Shown one piece after another: positions 43,695 to 55,191 of a DNA stretch of 64,000 nucleotides (positions within the stretch are counted from its first letter, which is position 1; every line of letters starts with the position of its first letter). The position numbers and the translations under genes were made by a program. The notes beneath the pieces are model-generated. The model was not told where the DNA came from, did not search any database, and was given only the letters and a program-made list of their open reading frames with translations. This DNA is from Silene latifolia (Eukaryota; Streptophyta; Magnoliopsida; Caryophyllales; Caryophyllaceae), in assembly GCF_048544455.1 (NCBI RefSeq), contig NC_133526.1, positions 6,588,001 to 6,652,000 on the forward strand, given 5' to 3'.

Positions 43695-45351
43695 ATTATT
43701 CCGTTAAGAAAACGTTCATTTTTTTTAATGGTAATGATGAGTGTTTGACCGATGTAAAAACCATTTATATATGGTAGTATAATTTTGTTAGACCTTTTTT
43801 GAAAATTAAAAATAGGCGAGTGATAATTTTCATAAGCCAGATTAATTCTCATACTCACAAATCACTATCAAGAAAATCTTTGATTTTTCTTATCGTTTTC
43901 ATCCGTAAAAATGGTATAGATTGATCTTCATACTTCAATCAGTCTAGTTTCCTTAAATAAAAAAAAAATAAAAAAAAAAGTGATCTCACCCATGGTTAAC
44001 GTTCATGTGCAATATAATTTTGGGCCAAATGAGCACTGAGGCCCACAAAAAGTGGGAGCCCAAATACGAAGAGGAGTATTTACAAGGGCCTGTTCCATGC
44101 AAGTTAGGTCATCCACGAGTTACTCGCCTACGCAATGTGTGACCCAAGTCCAGCACTCCAGCTAGGCGACCTCGGACAGCTCCAAGTAGAGTAGCTAACC
44201 TCTAAAGGTACGTCAAGTTAAAATGCTACTCACCTATTATAGTTGGGTTACGAATTATAGGGTGAATTCACATGAATAGTCGATAATGAGAAGAGATAAT
44301 ACTCTAGTCATTGAGAAGGTCATTTATTTTCTACCTATCTACGAGTATAATTTCTCTAAATAAGAAATGATTAAATGTACGTTTGGGCTAGACACGACTG
44401 GACTGATCACTCATGTTCACTTTTTGACCCATGGATAAGTGAGTTTGCGGATTGGGATGAGTTAAGGAAAATGAAAGGGTGTCAAGTGACGCCCAATTTG
44501 GGTGCCACCCTCTCACATGGGGTGAATGGGGACCCCTTTAATTAAAAATGCATGTGAGAGGGTGACACCTAATTTGGACGTCACCCGATAAGGCCCTATT
44601 ACTATCCGTTTGGGAATATCTTATGCACATCTGCTAATTTAACGGGTTGAACCACTAAGTTTAATAAAAAAGTATGAACAAGTCTACTCTGAATATTCAA
44701 ACTAAGAACAACTCATCAATGTTTTCTTGTTTCGACATTAACCAACATCTTAGGCATCGGATGGAACCTTTTAGGCACACTCCCGAGATTAATTTTTGTT
44801 GTACTTGTACCTAACACAAAGCACTTAGTTCCTCATATGTTGTATCTTATTCGGTTTTACATTGTAGTACTTCAGTATGACTCTGAGAGCCATATTAGTA
44901 GAACGTAACACTTTTTTGCACCGTCAAAAAAAAAAACAAAAAAATATCAGTTCCTCATAAGGCAAATTTTCACTATAAGTGTCACAATTATATAACTATC
45001 AAGTTTCACGATCCATTTAGTGAAAAAATAGATCGAAAACCAACTCGTTTTACAATATGCCCTTATGTAAAACTCTCTTATGCTGTACAATATTTATGAA
45101 CTTAGTGATCTCTCTATTAACTCATGATCAATAGCAGCAACAATTAGATTAAAGACGAATTATAAGCAACATATATGTGGTACGAGACCCACATCCTTTT
45201 CATTGTGGGATTCCTGTCAGTAGTAACTGGGTCACTTCCATTTTATAATCCTTTCACCTACAACACCATTTTTATGCATTACAAATGTCAACTATCTACT
45301 GGCTCAACCACTCAAATCTCATCATTACATACAAACTACTCAAGTGACCCA
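43695..45351. other. Non-coding
   Basis: No gene. 44085-44240 is of balanced base composition and unclassified. A small foldback at 44475-44597 is listed separately. Confidence 0.4.
44475..44597. mobile_element. Small foldback MITE
   Basis: Inverted arms about 45 bp long: AGTGACGCCCAATTTGGGTG with CACCCTCTCACATG at left, mirrored by CATGTGAGAGGGTG with AATTTGGACGTCACC at right. The loop is about 30 bp. No clear duplication. Confidence 0.6.
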
Positions 45352-45360
45352 AATATCACA

Positions 45361-45538
45361 AATTCTCATGGAAAACATGACATATCCCGGATACCATTTT
45401 ACCTCACAATGTATCCACTTTTTCTCTCTCTGCAACACTATTCATGTGGTCCCCTTTCTCCACTAACCCATTTTGTTACCATTTTATCTCACAAAATATC
45501 CGCCACAAATGATAAGCCGTCACAAGGGAGACCAATTG
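45361..45538. mobile_element. MULE-type MITE upstream of the lipid-transfer gene
   Basis: 178 bp flanked by a perfect 9-bp duplication AATATCACA (45352-45360 and 45539-45547). The interior shares CTCACAA and GTCCCC blocks with the other copies, but its arms are more divergent. It ends about 310 bp upstream of the TATA box of the next gene. Confidence 0.75.
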
Positions 45539-45846
45539 AATATCACAAATATAGTCACTACTCACTATTACCCTAAATTAGACCTCGTAAACGGGTCATT
45601 CGGTTCAGTTCAATTTAAATCGGATTAACTTTATTTTAAGTTTCTTGTTCATTTCGAGAAGTCTTTTTAATCGATTTATGTTATCTCGGGTCGGATTAAT
45701 ATCAGTTTAGCTGGGTTTTAGGTGATACCTTTTAACCGAGAAATAGTCATTAAACTAATCACATTTATACCATAGTGTTCACTATACCTAACATAATGGA
45801 ATTTCCACTACAATAAACTATTGTACACCCACCCATGCTAAGGCAC

Positions 45847-45854
45847 TATAAAAA
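45847..45854 (+). promoter_or_regulatory. TATA box of the DIR1-like gene
   Basis: TATAAAAA, 104 bp upstream of the ATG. A transcript would start near 45880. Confidence 0.65.
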
Positions 45855-45957
45855 CAATGTCACTTCTAAACTAACTTCAATTCATAGTACAAAAACAAAC
45901 CAAAAAAACACAACAAATATAATACAAGGTATTGCGATTTGCGACCGTTGAGAAGAA

Positions 45958-46667
45958 ATGGAAGGAAAATATAAGGCGATATTAGTTATAGGAATGCTTG
46001 CCTTTGTTGCTAGCATTGCAAAGGTTGATAGTGCAGGGGAATGTGGGAAAAACACAAGTCCTGACCAAGAGGCATTCAAGCTAGCACCATGTGCTAGCGC
46101 GGTGCAAGATGCAAGTGCCCCGGTTTCTAGTGATTGTTGTGCTGCGGCCGACAAAATCGCCCAGAACCCGGGTTGTCTTTGTGCTGTGCTTATGTCTACC
46201 ATGGCCAAGTTGTCCGGTGTTAAGCCTCAAATTGCTCTTACTGTCCCTAAGCGTTGCAATATGCCTAATCGCCCCGCTGGCTACAAGTGTGGACGTAAGT
46301 TTATTTTCAGTAACTTCTGTCTTTGATTAAAATATCCCTTACTAAAAATAAAAAGGCAAACAAGTGATTGAGATAAAGGGAATATAGACTAACTCTTAAA
46401 ACAATTGTATTCCTTTTATATTACTCTCACAATTCACTAGTCGATAGTCTCGGGGCCTGAAACCTTACAAACTAAACCGAACAATCAAAACTTAAAATCG
46501 TCACTACTGTTATGAGACAGAGTCTAAGACAACGTATTGTTTATTTGTTCACACCTAATAAATGAATGAATGCTTTTTATATAAAGGAGTTGTTTCACAA
46601 TATGTGAGACCGGCTTATACAACAATTACTGATAAAATTTTGTTGTGCAGCTTACACGGTGCCATAA
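45958..46667 (+). CDS. DIR1-like non-specific lipid-transfer protein
   Basis: Two exons, 45958-46294 and 46651-46667, joined at GGA-C / CT-TAC, give 117 residues ending CGPYTVP. Residues 1-26 form a signal peptide (KAILVIGMLAFVASIA) with cleavage likely after DSA, so the protein is secreted. The eight-cysteine pattern is complete: C29, C45, C60-C61, C73-x-C75, C100, C111. Leucine sits between the two cysteines of CxC. PNRP near the C-terminus is a PxxP motif like that of DIR1, and the GYKCG-YTVP end is typical of DIR1-like proteins. DIR1 binds lipids and is needed for long-distance systemic acquired resistance; that this copy does so is inferred. Intron 46295-46650 has GTAAGT and TTGTGCAG borders. 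Exon 1 alone gives a spurious C-terminus by reading into the intron. Confidence 0.9.
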
Positions 46668-49040
46668 GACGATTGTGATTAAGAGAGAATGGAATCAGAA
46701 GATATTCAGAGCTCCTATAGAGCCTTGTCATGTTATTTAAAAGTTTTATTATCAATAATCTTGTAGTATTCTCCCATGTGTTTGCATCTACGTAAAATAA
46801 TATTTATGTAATATTGAAGTGTGTTTGTATGATGATAAGTTTTTACTTGGGATTACATTTGCACTTATGTTTAATTATTGTTTTTGGGAGTGCTTTTGAG
46901 TTTTGATCATGCAGATGGGTCACAGTTTTGCTCCTTTGGCTAGTCCAATGATATAAAAGGAAAGACCTTAACCAATTTGAAATTATAAATTACCTATTTG
47001 TAACGAAATTTGAATGTAGGTCATGAATATCAGTATATCATAATCTTACCAGATAAACTAGTTAATTAGCCGGCAACATCTGCATAAATTACCCTTATTG
47101 ACATTAAATTATTGCTATGTATTTGCAACAATAATTTTATGTCTTTCATTCACTCTTGCATTGTGTTATCTCCACTATATAGTGGTTTATCAAATAATAC
47201 TCACCCCTAGTCATTTATTTCTTCCCCCTTTTACTTTGCACATGAAATAAGGAATTGATTTTAGACCACACAAAACATCTACCCCACATGCAATTACATT
47301 TAGACCACATAAAACATTCTAAAAAAGAAAAGAGAGAAAAAAATCCGACTAACTTCAAAAAGGAAACAGGAAAGAAATGATTAACTATGAGGGAGTAGAA
47401 GCTTTGCTATTCTATTGTGAATGAGATCCGTATTAGGCTATTTAATTTAGACTTAGACCGTGAACCAGGTTGGGCGACCGGGACGAGCTATAAAGGATAA
47501 GGCCCCGGCGCAGTGTGGACTGGGAAGGAGCGAGTTTGAGCCCGGCCCAAGTAGATGATATGGGTCGACGGGTCAGAGGGCTTGGGGAGGAGTGAGCCCG
47601 GTTTACGGACTGTGCTAGTGTAGGTCGGGCCAGCCCGCACCGATGTTTAGCTCTAATTTAATTTGAAAGATAAGACTAAGCTACCCCACATAAAACAAAT
47701 AAGGGTACTTTTTTTTTCAATTAAGCCGCTTGTCACCCAACAAAAGAACCTAGCTAAGACGCACAAAAGAAGGAGAGAACAAAAAACAACACTAGTTACA
47801 CAGTTAGACTACATTAGTGTCTAAGAAGGATTCAGAAAAGAGATTCAAAAGAAGAGAAAAAGAGAGAAAAAGAAACAAAGGACGAAAGAAAAAATGCACT
47901 CTTTGAATGTTGAGCAGTGCATCAAAGGCTCATTTTAGTCACACTTACTTTTTCATTGGGCCCAATTGCCAATCCATTGGGATCTGTGATAATTAAAACT
48001 ATGATATATTCTCACCATGTGGGTCCTCTTTTCATTTTTACTGTTTCCGTTTAAACGAGTTTAGTGGCGAAATTAGAATTTGCAGTTTTGATATATTGAA
48101 TGAGTTATATGACATATTGTCCAAAATAAAATAAAAATGAGTAGTTCACTTCCATGACAAATATAAAAGAATTAGATAATGTTAATAAATACTCGTGAAA
48201 AAGAGTAATTCTTTTATGAGGTGAACTAGTATTAAAAAAAATGTAACAAAGAAAAACACGAATGACGAATTTATACTACTTATTAGTAGGATGTTGAATG
48301 GAAATGGATCTTCTCCATTTACTTTCTCTCCATTTCCTCTCACAATCTCTTTAAATAATAATTTTCCCTTTCACCCTCATTTTCCTTTATCTTTATGCGT
48401 AAATTTAGAACCGTTAGATGTTGTCCAAATGCGATTCCGACCATTAATAGGAACTTGGGCTCATGTTGAATGAGGTTCAGCTTGAGTTAGTTTATGAGAC
48501 CCTAAAATTTTAGGTAACATGTTGTGATTAGCTGATTTTTCGAACACATTGTTGATTATGGTTCTTGTGATTTGAATGAAATGAATTGAAAGATTCTCTT
48601 AATATCGAAAATCTCATTAGAAATTTATACTTTTAGGTGATTTAGCGGAAACCCCTTGGTAGTCTTCTCGTTCAGTTAATATCAACCGTGTTCAATGTTA
48701 GCAGAATGATTATCGTTGATACGTTATCATGCTCCTGATCACAAATACCAAATTGTTGAGATCTCTTCCCATCATTGTTTTTAAAATCGAGATACGAATT
48801 CTAGGATCCTATGATCCAAAAAAAGTGGAAAATGATTTAAACCATCGTGGTAGGATAGTTATAACTTATACGTAAGATCGTTCAAAATCGGGTAGAATTG
48901 TACAAGATCATACAGGATGAAGTAGGACATATAGCAGGGTAGATCGTCCATGATCTTAAGAGGTTATTTGTATTCTAATTTTGTAAGATTGTTGTTATTT
49001 ATATTTATAAGTCTATATTGAAGGTATGTATATATAATCA
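46668..49040. other. Non-coding; 3' flank of the DIR1-like gene and repeats
   Basis: No gene. 47450-47650 is GC-rich (GGCCCCGG, GAGCCCGGCCC, GGGCCAGCCCGCACC) and looks like one end of a decayed hAT-like element. The remainder is AT-rich with no recognisable feature. Confidence 0.45.
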
Positions 49041-49049
49041 CAAAAACTT

Positions 49050-50890
49050 CAGAGAGACGGTCTCTCAATAGCGTTATTGAGAGACCGCTCACATGATAGG
49101 GTGAGGGACACACATTTTTTTTTTTTTTTCCCCTCTATTATGTCTCCCACTTGGACATGTATGAGGGGGCTAGTGCAAGTGTTCACACTAATGTTGGGAG
49201 AACGGAAGAATTTCCTATTACCATCGGGGTGCATCAAGGTTTCGCACTTAGTCCTTTTCTCTTTGCTATAGTTATGGATGAGTTGACAAGGGATATTCAG
49301 GACGACATCCCTTGGTGTATGATGTTTGCTGATGATATTGTGTTGATTGATGAGACAAAAGACGGGGTGGAGAGAAAGTTGGAATTGTGGAGGCAGACTT
49401 TAGAGACTCGTGGGTTCAGCCGAGCAGAATAAGACCGAGTATTTGAGGTGTCGGTTCACTAAGGTGGCGGGGTTGAGATCGACAGAGGCGGGGAGTATTA
49501 TTTTCGATGGGAATGTTGTTGAGGGTTCGGATTTCTTCAGATATCTAGGATCTATTATTCAAAAAGATGGGGAGTTAGACGGAGATGTGGCTCACAGAAT
49601 TAAAGCGGGATGGTTGAAATGGAAGAGTGCTTCAGGGTTTCTATGCGATAAAGATATGCCCCAAAGATTAAAGGGAAAATTTTATCGCACGGCAATTAGG
49701 CTCTCGCCTACTTTACGGCTCCGAGTGTTGGGCCGTGAAGCATTGTCACATTCAAAAGATGAGTGTGGCGGAGATGCGCATGTTGAGGTGGATGTGCGGA
49801 CATACAAGGAAAGATCGGTTAAGGAATGAGGTGATTAGGGAAAAGGTAAAAGTGGCGCCAATAGAGGACAAGATGATGGAAAACCGACTAAGATGGTTTG
49901 GCCACGTGAGAAGGAGACCTATGGACGCACCCGATTAGGAGGCCGGAGACTTGGAGAATGAAAAAGGTCCCTAGAGGCGAGGGAAGACCGAGACAGACAT
50001 GGTTGAGAGTGATAGAGCACGATATGAGAGTTCTGGGGCTTGAGGAGAGTATGGTGACGGAGAGGGCAAAATGGAGGGAAAGGATACATGTGGATTTTTA
50101 GTATTTGATGTTTTTTGACATATTTAGTGTTTTTTTATTTAATTTAAAGAAATTAATTAATTTATTTTTCTCTCCTTTATTACACTTTTTCACCAACCAC
50201 TTTCTTATAGATTTCATCTGGTTCATTCCGGATCCTTAACTCTATTTCGGTTTTTATAAAAGAAAGACGGAATTCGATTTTAAAACCCCTAAGTTCACCT
50301 TGACTTTCCATTACATTTTCGTTCTTCCTTTTTGTTTTTCATCTTCCCTTTTTTTATTCGCATTTTGAGGCGTGCGTTCACCCATGGACGGTTCGAAAAG
50401 ATGATTCATGTCAGCCGACCCCAAATCATTTTGGGATTAAGGCTCCGATGTTGTTGTTGTTGTTGTTGTCTTTTTAATCGAAGAATCAATAAAAAGAAAT
50501 ACATTCAAGGGAAAATTTGAGAACAAATAAAGAGCATGAAACTCGTGTTATTCAACATTTCATCGAGAATTACGGATCCTTCACTCTATTTCGGTTTTTA
50601 AAAATCGTTTTAATCTTTTCTCTCGATTTAAATTTTAAGTTTTTATAAAAGAAAGACGGAATTCGATTTTAAAACCCCTAAGTTCACCTTGACTTTCAAT
50701 TACATTTTCGTTCTTCCTTTTTGTTTTTCATCTTCCCTTTTTTATTCGCATTTTGAGGCGTGCGTGCACCCATGGACGGTTCGAAAAGATGATTCATGTC
50801 AGCCGACCCCAAATCATTTTGGGATTAAGGCTCTGATGTTGTTGTTGTTGTATTATGTCTCCCACTAAATTAGTGGGAGACGGTCTCTCA
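49050..50890. mobile_element. GAGACGGTCTC foldback MITE split by an RTE LINE
   Basis: The left end AGAGAGACGGTCTCTCAA and the right end GGGAGACGGTCTCTCATGAG are related inverted ends. The RTE LINE at 49152-50850, with its own 16-bp duplication, separates them. A T run lies at about 49115-49129. Similar GAGACGGTCTC pieces occur at about 55630 and 59700. Confidence 0.6.
49152..50850 (+). mobile_element. 5'-truncated RTE-clade LINE with doubled 3' tail
   Basis: A 1.7-kb insertion flanked by a perfect 16-bp duplication TATTATGTCTCCCACT (49136-49151 and 50851-50866). It begins inside reverse transcriptase: GVHQGFALSPFLFAIVMDEL and MFADDIVLIDE (catalytic FADD) lie at 49225-49345, followed by FRYLGSIIQKDGELDGDVAH and a C-terminal part with [10 protein letters not shown]. 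The coding part shifts frame near 49420 and 49725 and meets a stop near 49936, so it is dead. The 3' UTR ends with CCCAAATCATTTTGGGATTA and a GTT-repeat tail, the hallmark of plant RTE elements. That whole tail occurs twice (about 50222-50470 and 50570-50850). Confidence 0.9.
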
Positions 50891-50899
50891 TGAGACTTA

Positions 50900-52270
50900 C
50901 TGATATATAATATATTGACATGCTTATAAAGACTTTTATGTAAGTAAGCAGACTTTTAATATTATACATCACAAATTATCCAATTTTTTTACATAAGTTT
51001 GTTTATCTAAGTTAGTATCTTTAAGATCTTACAATCTTCGATCCGATCAAGCGACTTTAAAAATAAAATCCTATTTACTTATACACCGATCTTCTGCACC
51101 TATTCCTATAAACCCGCTCCACACAACTCAAACACAAAAACACTCACCTTCCTCCCAATCCCACTCTATTAATGTTTGTAATACATGATTAAGATGGAAA
51201 TAAAAAGTTTGGATTAAGACTAACCCAATAATGAGTCATATACAAGCGTGTAGTACAAAGCATTGAGTACCTTACTTTCCTTTTAATTTACGTACATTAT
51301 TATATACGAACTATATATTTCCATTTGTTCAAGATTTATTATTATTTCGCGGCACAAAAAAGTAATACAAAGACAAACACAAAGTAAAGGTATGCTAGCT
51401 TGTTATCTTCTTTGGTTTGAGCAACCATCTTCATCTTTTTTTTTTTGCATTATCTTTTTTTTTTTATATGTAAATATGTTTTTTTTTTTTTTTTGGTAAA
51501 TTTTGTGGGTAGATCTTTGTTGTTTCATAATGTCAATATTCAGCATTGTTGAACCTTTGATTGTTTCATTAATGGTGAAGATCTTTGGTTTTGCTGACGG
51601 GGTTCAAACCCAGGTGACGACTGTTATGACTTTATCAACTAAGCTAGTTGACATAATTCTGTAATTCAACACTGTGTTAGTTGTTAGTTTGTTGTACAAT
51701 TTTATTCATGGATATTGTGTTTTGCAAAGAATCTAAAAGGCAAATAAATGATGTTAAGAAATTGCTCTCCATTTTGTTCAATTATTTACTCATTTAGTTG
51801 TCATTTGATTTCTATAATGTCAAAATTTTGATGTGTCATAGCTAAGCCGATAAACTCATGTGAGTTGGTACTTATAACCAGGTTCAAATCCCGTCAATAT
51901 CAAATTTTTATCAATTATCAATTATCAATTATTTTTATCTGCAAGCTTATGTAATGAGAAGTTTCTAGCTTTCACATTATTGCTTAGTACTAGTATTTCA
52001 CTACATCTGTAGCCGATTTGAAAATGTTGTGTTCATAGTGGCGGGGGCAGGATTTGAAGTTAGGGAGGCTATACATAGGTTGGAAATTTTGGAGGGGTGA
52101 TAAATGATAATATAGTGTTTCACTTATGTTAGCTGATCCCAAATCATTTTGGGATTAAGGCTCTGATGCTGTTGTGATAATGTAGAAATGTAACTTAGAA
52201 AAAGATCGGAAATTTTAACTAACAATATCAGAAATTGATTTTTTTCTGATTCAGTGTCAGGACTAAAGAC
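50900..52270. other. Non-coding; SINE-like heads and DUF3527 promoter
   Basis: No coding gene. Two tRNA-like heads are visible: minus strand near 51590-51655 (GTTTGAACCCCGTC and AGCTTAGTTGATAAAG) and plus strand near 51840-51900 (TAGCTAAGCCGATAAA and GGTTCAAATCCCGTC). Neither forms a full cloverleaf, so they are read as old SINEs. The promoter and leader of the DUF3527 gene lie at the right. Confidence 0.45.
52116..52174 (+). mobile_element. RTE 3'-tail stub
   Basis: A 59-bp insertion consisting only of the RTE tail (CCCAAATCATTTTGGGATTA, then CTGTTG), flanked by TGATAATATAG (52105-52115) and TGATAATGTAG (52175-52185), an 11-bp duplication with one difference. It is the most extreme 5' truncation in the window. 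Confidence 0.75.
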
Positions 52271-52309
52271 ATGAGTTCAAAGAAGACGAAGTTCTGGGAA
52301 TTCTGTTAG
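52271..52309 (+). promoter_or_regulatory. Upstream ORF in the DUF3527 leader
   Basis: A 12-codon frame (MSSKKTKFWEFC, then TAG) ends 42 bases before the chosen start of the main gene. If it is in the transcript, it could lower translation of the main frame. Transcript structure here is unknown; an alternative is that the leader is spliced at the TTTAG just before 52327. Confidence 0.4.
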
Positions 52310-52351
52310 TGCTTTACCTTGTTTAGAACCAGACAGTCAAGACTCAAGAAT

Positions 52352-54780
52352 ATGCCTCCTAGGGCGCCTTCTAGAAACGGGGATTTAGCTTCTATAGCAG
52401 ATACAGGGCGAGGGTCAGAGTTCAGACGGACTTCAAGTCACCATCAACCATCTAGGTTTGCAAAGGAGACTCCTTTGTCTCCGAGAGCTACTCAAAGTTT
52501 GAAGTTCAAGGATAAGGGAGCTAGAACTGAAAACCCAATTCGGCCTCCAAATCCCCGTCTACCTGAGTTTTTGAAGAATGACAGTAGCAATGATGAGTTG
52601 GTCAAGTACATGTCTAAAGTGCCTGGGTACCTCCAAAAAGGCGAAAAGATCCAAGATAGTGTTCTCAACTTTGGTGTTCTTGACTGGGGCCGCCTTGAGA
52701 AATGGACACACAAGGAGAGCCCGTCTTCAACATCTCATACGGGTTCTAGTGTTGATTTTTCTCCGGTTGTCAAACCAATGAAAGAAAAGGTAATAAATCA
52801 TAGGAAAGATAAAGTTAAAGCAGTAGGTGTAGAATTGAAATCGGCTAAGGGCAAGGAAATGGGTCGAAAGCAGGAAAGTCACATGAAGTCTGCTAAAGGT
52901 AAAGAGAAGTGCTTGTATCAAGATACTGAAGTTTCCGGAAGATCAAATAAGGAACCCGAAAATACAGATGCTCAACAAAAGAAGGGCTCCGAAGATAGCA
53001 TTGTTCTGCTCTTACCGAAAGATTTTTCTAGGCCGTCTAGCTCAGAGTTACCTCGGAAAGCAGCTTTTCATGCAAAGTCAGGGCAGCATAATTGGGGTAG
53101 CTTCTCGGACTTATTCTCCATTGATGAGATCCACGCGGATGAGTCCTTTTCTGATATTCCGCCTTCTTGTTCAGCAGACCCTATAGTTGAGACTGAAAAA
53201 GATCTGGACTTGAAACTTGATACTCTTATTAAGGCGCAGGGCGTTGGGGTTGAGTGTCCGGACAAGCCACAGGAGAGCTCATTACATCAACGGTTTGGTT
53301 TTGGTTTGGCTCGGATGACTAGAAGCCTAAGCCTTAAGGAAGGTTCTATTCACCCTCCATTAAGTTCTATGTATGTCACAGCTAAGTCGGGTCCTGCTAA
53401 AACCGAGGGTCCTTTGAATGTTCATGTTAAAGCACGAGCTAACCCATTTAAAAGATTGCTCGACCCAATATTGAAGTCGAAGGTGGTCAGTCATACGAGG
53501 AAACAATCAAATGACTCGGTAATGGAGGCACCACCAGTTCCTGTTGTGCCTATTGTGGTGCCTGAGGTTGAAATATGCGAGGCATTAACCGTGAAAGCAC
53601 TTCTTCACCATACTGTCAAGGGTGGACTACCGTTATTCAAGTTTGTGGTGGAAACCAATAATGAGATTCTTGCATCAACTGTGAAAAGTTTGAGTTCATT
53701 GAATAAGGATGAGATCAGCTTGATGTACACCTTCTATTCTGTTCAAAAAGTCCGGAAAAAGAGTAGTGGGTGGAAAAACCAGAAGGCTAAACCTTGTCGA
53801 TATGGGTACAATGTTGTCGGTCAGATGAAGGTTTCTAAAGAGTCGGTCCTGTATAGTGTTGATGTAAGCAAATCAGATGCTGTCTCCTCTGAGATTGTGA
53901 CTGGCAGGGAGATTGCAGCTATTGTTGTCAACAACTTGAAAGACGAGAAGTCGGCCCAAACAGTCGTTATACTGCCGGGTGGGGACCACAGCCAGCCTCA
54001 TGAGGGAGTGGCTTCGTCTTTGATCAACCGCTGGAGGACTGGTGGTTTGTGTGACTGTGGTGGGTGGGACGAGGGCTGCAAACTAAGGATTCTCGCTGAC
54101 CTGCAGGACCGTAAGGGACAGTTATGTTCTAGATCAGGATTGATGGATATTAGATGTGATCTTTATGATCAGGTTAGTTATTTTTTCAGAATCAATACTT
54201 TCATTATGGCATCCTCAGCGTACTACTACAGCGACTCTTTGAAGAAACCCCGTGTTTTAAGAACCCCCGCCCCTAGTTTAAGTTTTTGTAATAATAATGT
54301 AGTGTTTGCACCTGACTTAGAGATGCAGGTATACGAACCTATTTTTATGGCCGCCAAAAAAAAAAAAAAAAAAAAAAATACTTTCATTATGGATCTTTCG
54401 GGAACCACCTCTTTAAACCCTTAATAAGGGTAAGGCTACATGCACCCGTTGCCTTTCCGTCACCAGGGTGGTATTGTTAATATAGTTTATGCTTATTTAT
54501 TCAGGGAGAATCCAAGGAAAGCAGCCCTTTGTTTCGGCTGGTTCCATTCCGAGATGGGCTCTATTCAGTGGAGTTTGATCCCAAAATGTCATCTCTGCAA
54601 GCATTCTCGATATGTGTTGCAGTAATCAACAATAAACAACCAACTATCTCATCAGATGCATGTTCTGCAGTACATCAGGTTGAGTCGAAACACGAGTTTG
54701 GTGCAGGAAAGGCGTCATTCGTCCCTGCAGTACATCATACTCATCCTCATCCACCAGTTTCTCCAGTTGGGAGAGTGTAA
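52352..54780 (+). CDS. DUF3527 domain protein, two exons
   Basis: Exon 1 is 52352-54172, exon 2 54505-54780; the donor is CAG/GTTAGT and the acceptor TTATTCAG/GGAGAA, in phase, giving 698 residues. Around residue 110, VLNFGVLDWGRLEKW is the conserved N-terminal motif of plant DUF3527 proteins. The C-terminal domain (about residues 400-660) has KALLHHTVKGGLPLFKFVVE, GWDEGCKLRILADL and, in exon 2, LFRLVPFRDGLYSVEFDPKM. The middle is polar and likely disordered. I used the ATG at 52352 (MPPRAPSRNGDL); the frame upstream has no ATG. The molecular function of this family is unknown. The gene is convergent with the UVR/SnoaL gene 0.9 kb downstream. The exon 1 frame runs on into the intron to 54424, but loses family similarity at the donor. 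Confidence 0.9.
54210..54376 (+). mobile_element. Poly(A) retroposed insert in the DUF3527 intron
   Basis: 167 bp ending in an A run (about 54356-54376) and flanked by a perfect 16-bp duplication AATACTTTCATTATGG (54194-54209 and 54377-54392), the mark of LINE-driven insertion. The body has no Pol III boxes and matches no element I recognise. It could be a 5'-truncated copy of a host mRNA or of an unrecognised LINE. It makes up half of the 332-bp intron. Confidence 0.85.
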
Positions 54781-55073
54781 TTAATTAGTCTTTGCTTAAA
54801 AGTGAGGTGTAGGTAGTTTACCCACCTTTGAGTGTGTAGTTTAAACATGTAAAGCACCTTCTTCCAAGTAGAATAAGTAGAGTAATTAAGTGTATAGATA
54901 TGCAAAAAAATTAGGTAAAAATAAGTTTACCTTTTTACCCTTAGACCTCATTGAACTTTCTATCATGAACAATTCATGATTCTGTTTTTTTCTATTTACC
55001 CACTCCCATTTATGTTGTTTATTATCTTAGGTCTGTAATCCGAACATTATTTTCTCGCGATATATCATAGTTA

Positions 55074-55191
55074 CTCCATTTTTTTAAAAAAAAAACTGAT
55101 ACCCTTTAGGCTTTATCCCAGTGAATAGTTTACACTTCCTTTATTTTGTGAGAGGGAATAAAGCAAGTGTAAACTATTCACTGGGACGGAG
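55074..55191. mobile_element. Decayed Stowaway-like MITE
   Basis: 118 bp bounded by TA, with ends CTCCATTTTTTT and GGGACGGAG. The inner arms TCCCAGTGAATAGTTTACAC and the complementary copy at 55161-55184 are nearly perfect, so it still folds as a hairpin. It lies between the two convergent genes. Confidence 0.65.

Noticed and set aside
45175-45576. 133-residue plus-strand frame
   Set aside because: Most of it is the MULE-type MITE at 45361-45538, so it is not a gene.
51590-51900. Two tRNA genes
   Set aside because: Only box-like strings are visible; no full cloverleaf could be drawn, so they are noted as old SINE heads.
54173-54424. Extension of the DUF3527 frame past 54172
   Set aside because: It reads through a good donor site into an intron made largely of a retroposed insert ending in poly(A)-encoded lysines; family similarity resumes only at 54505.
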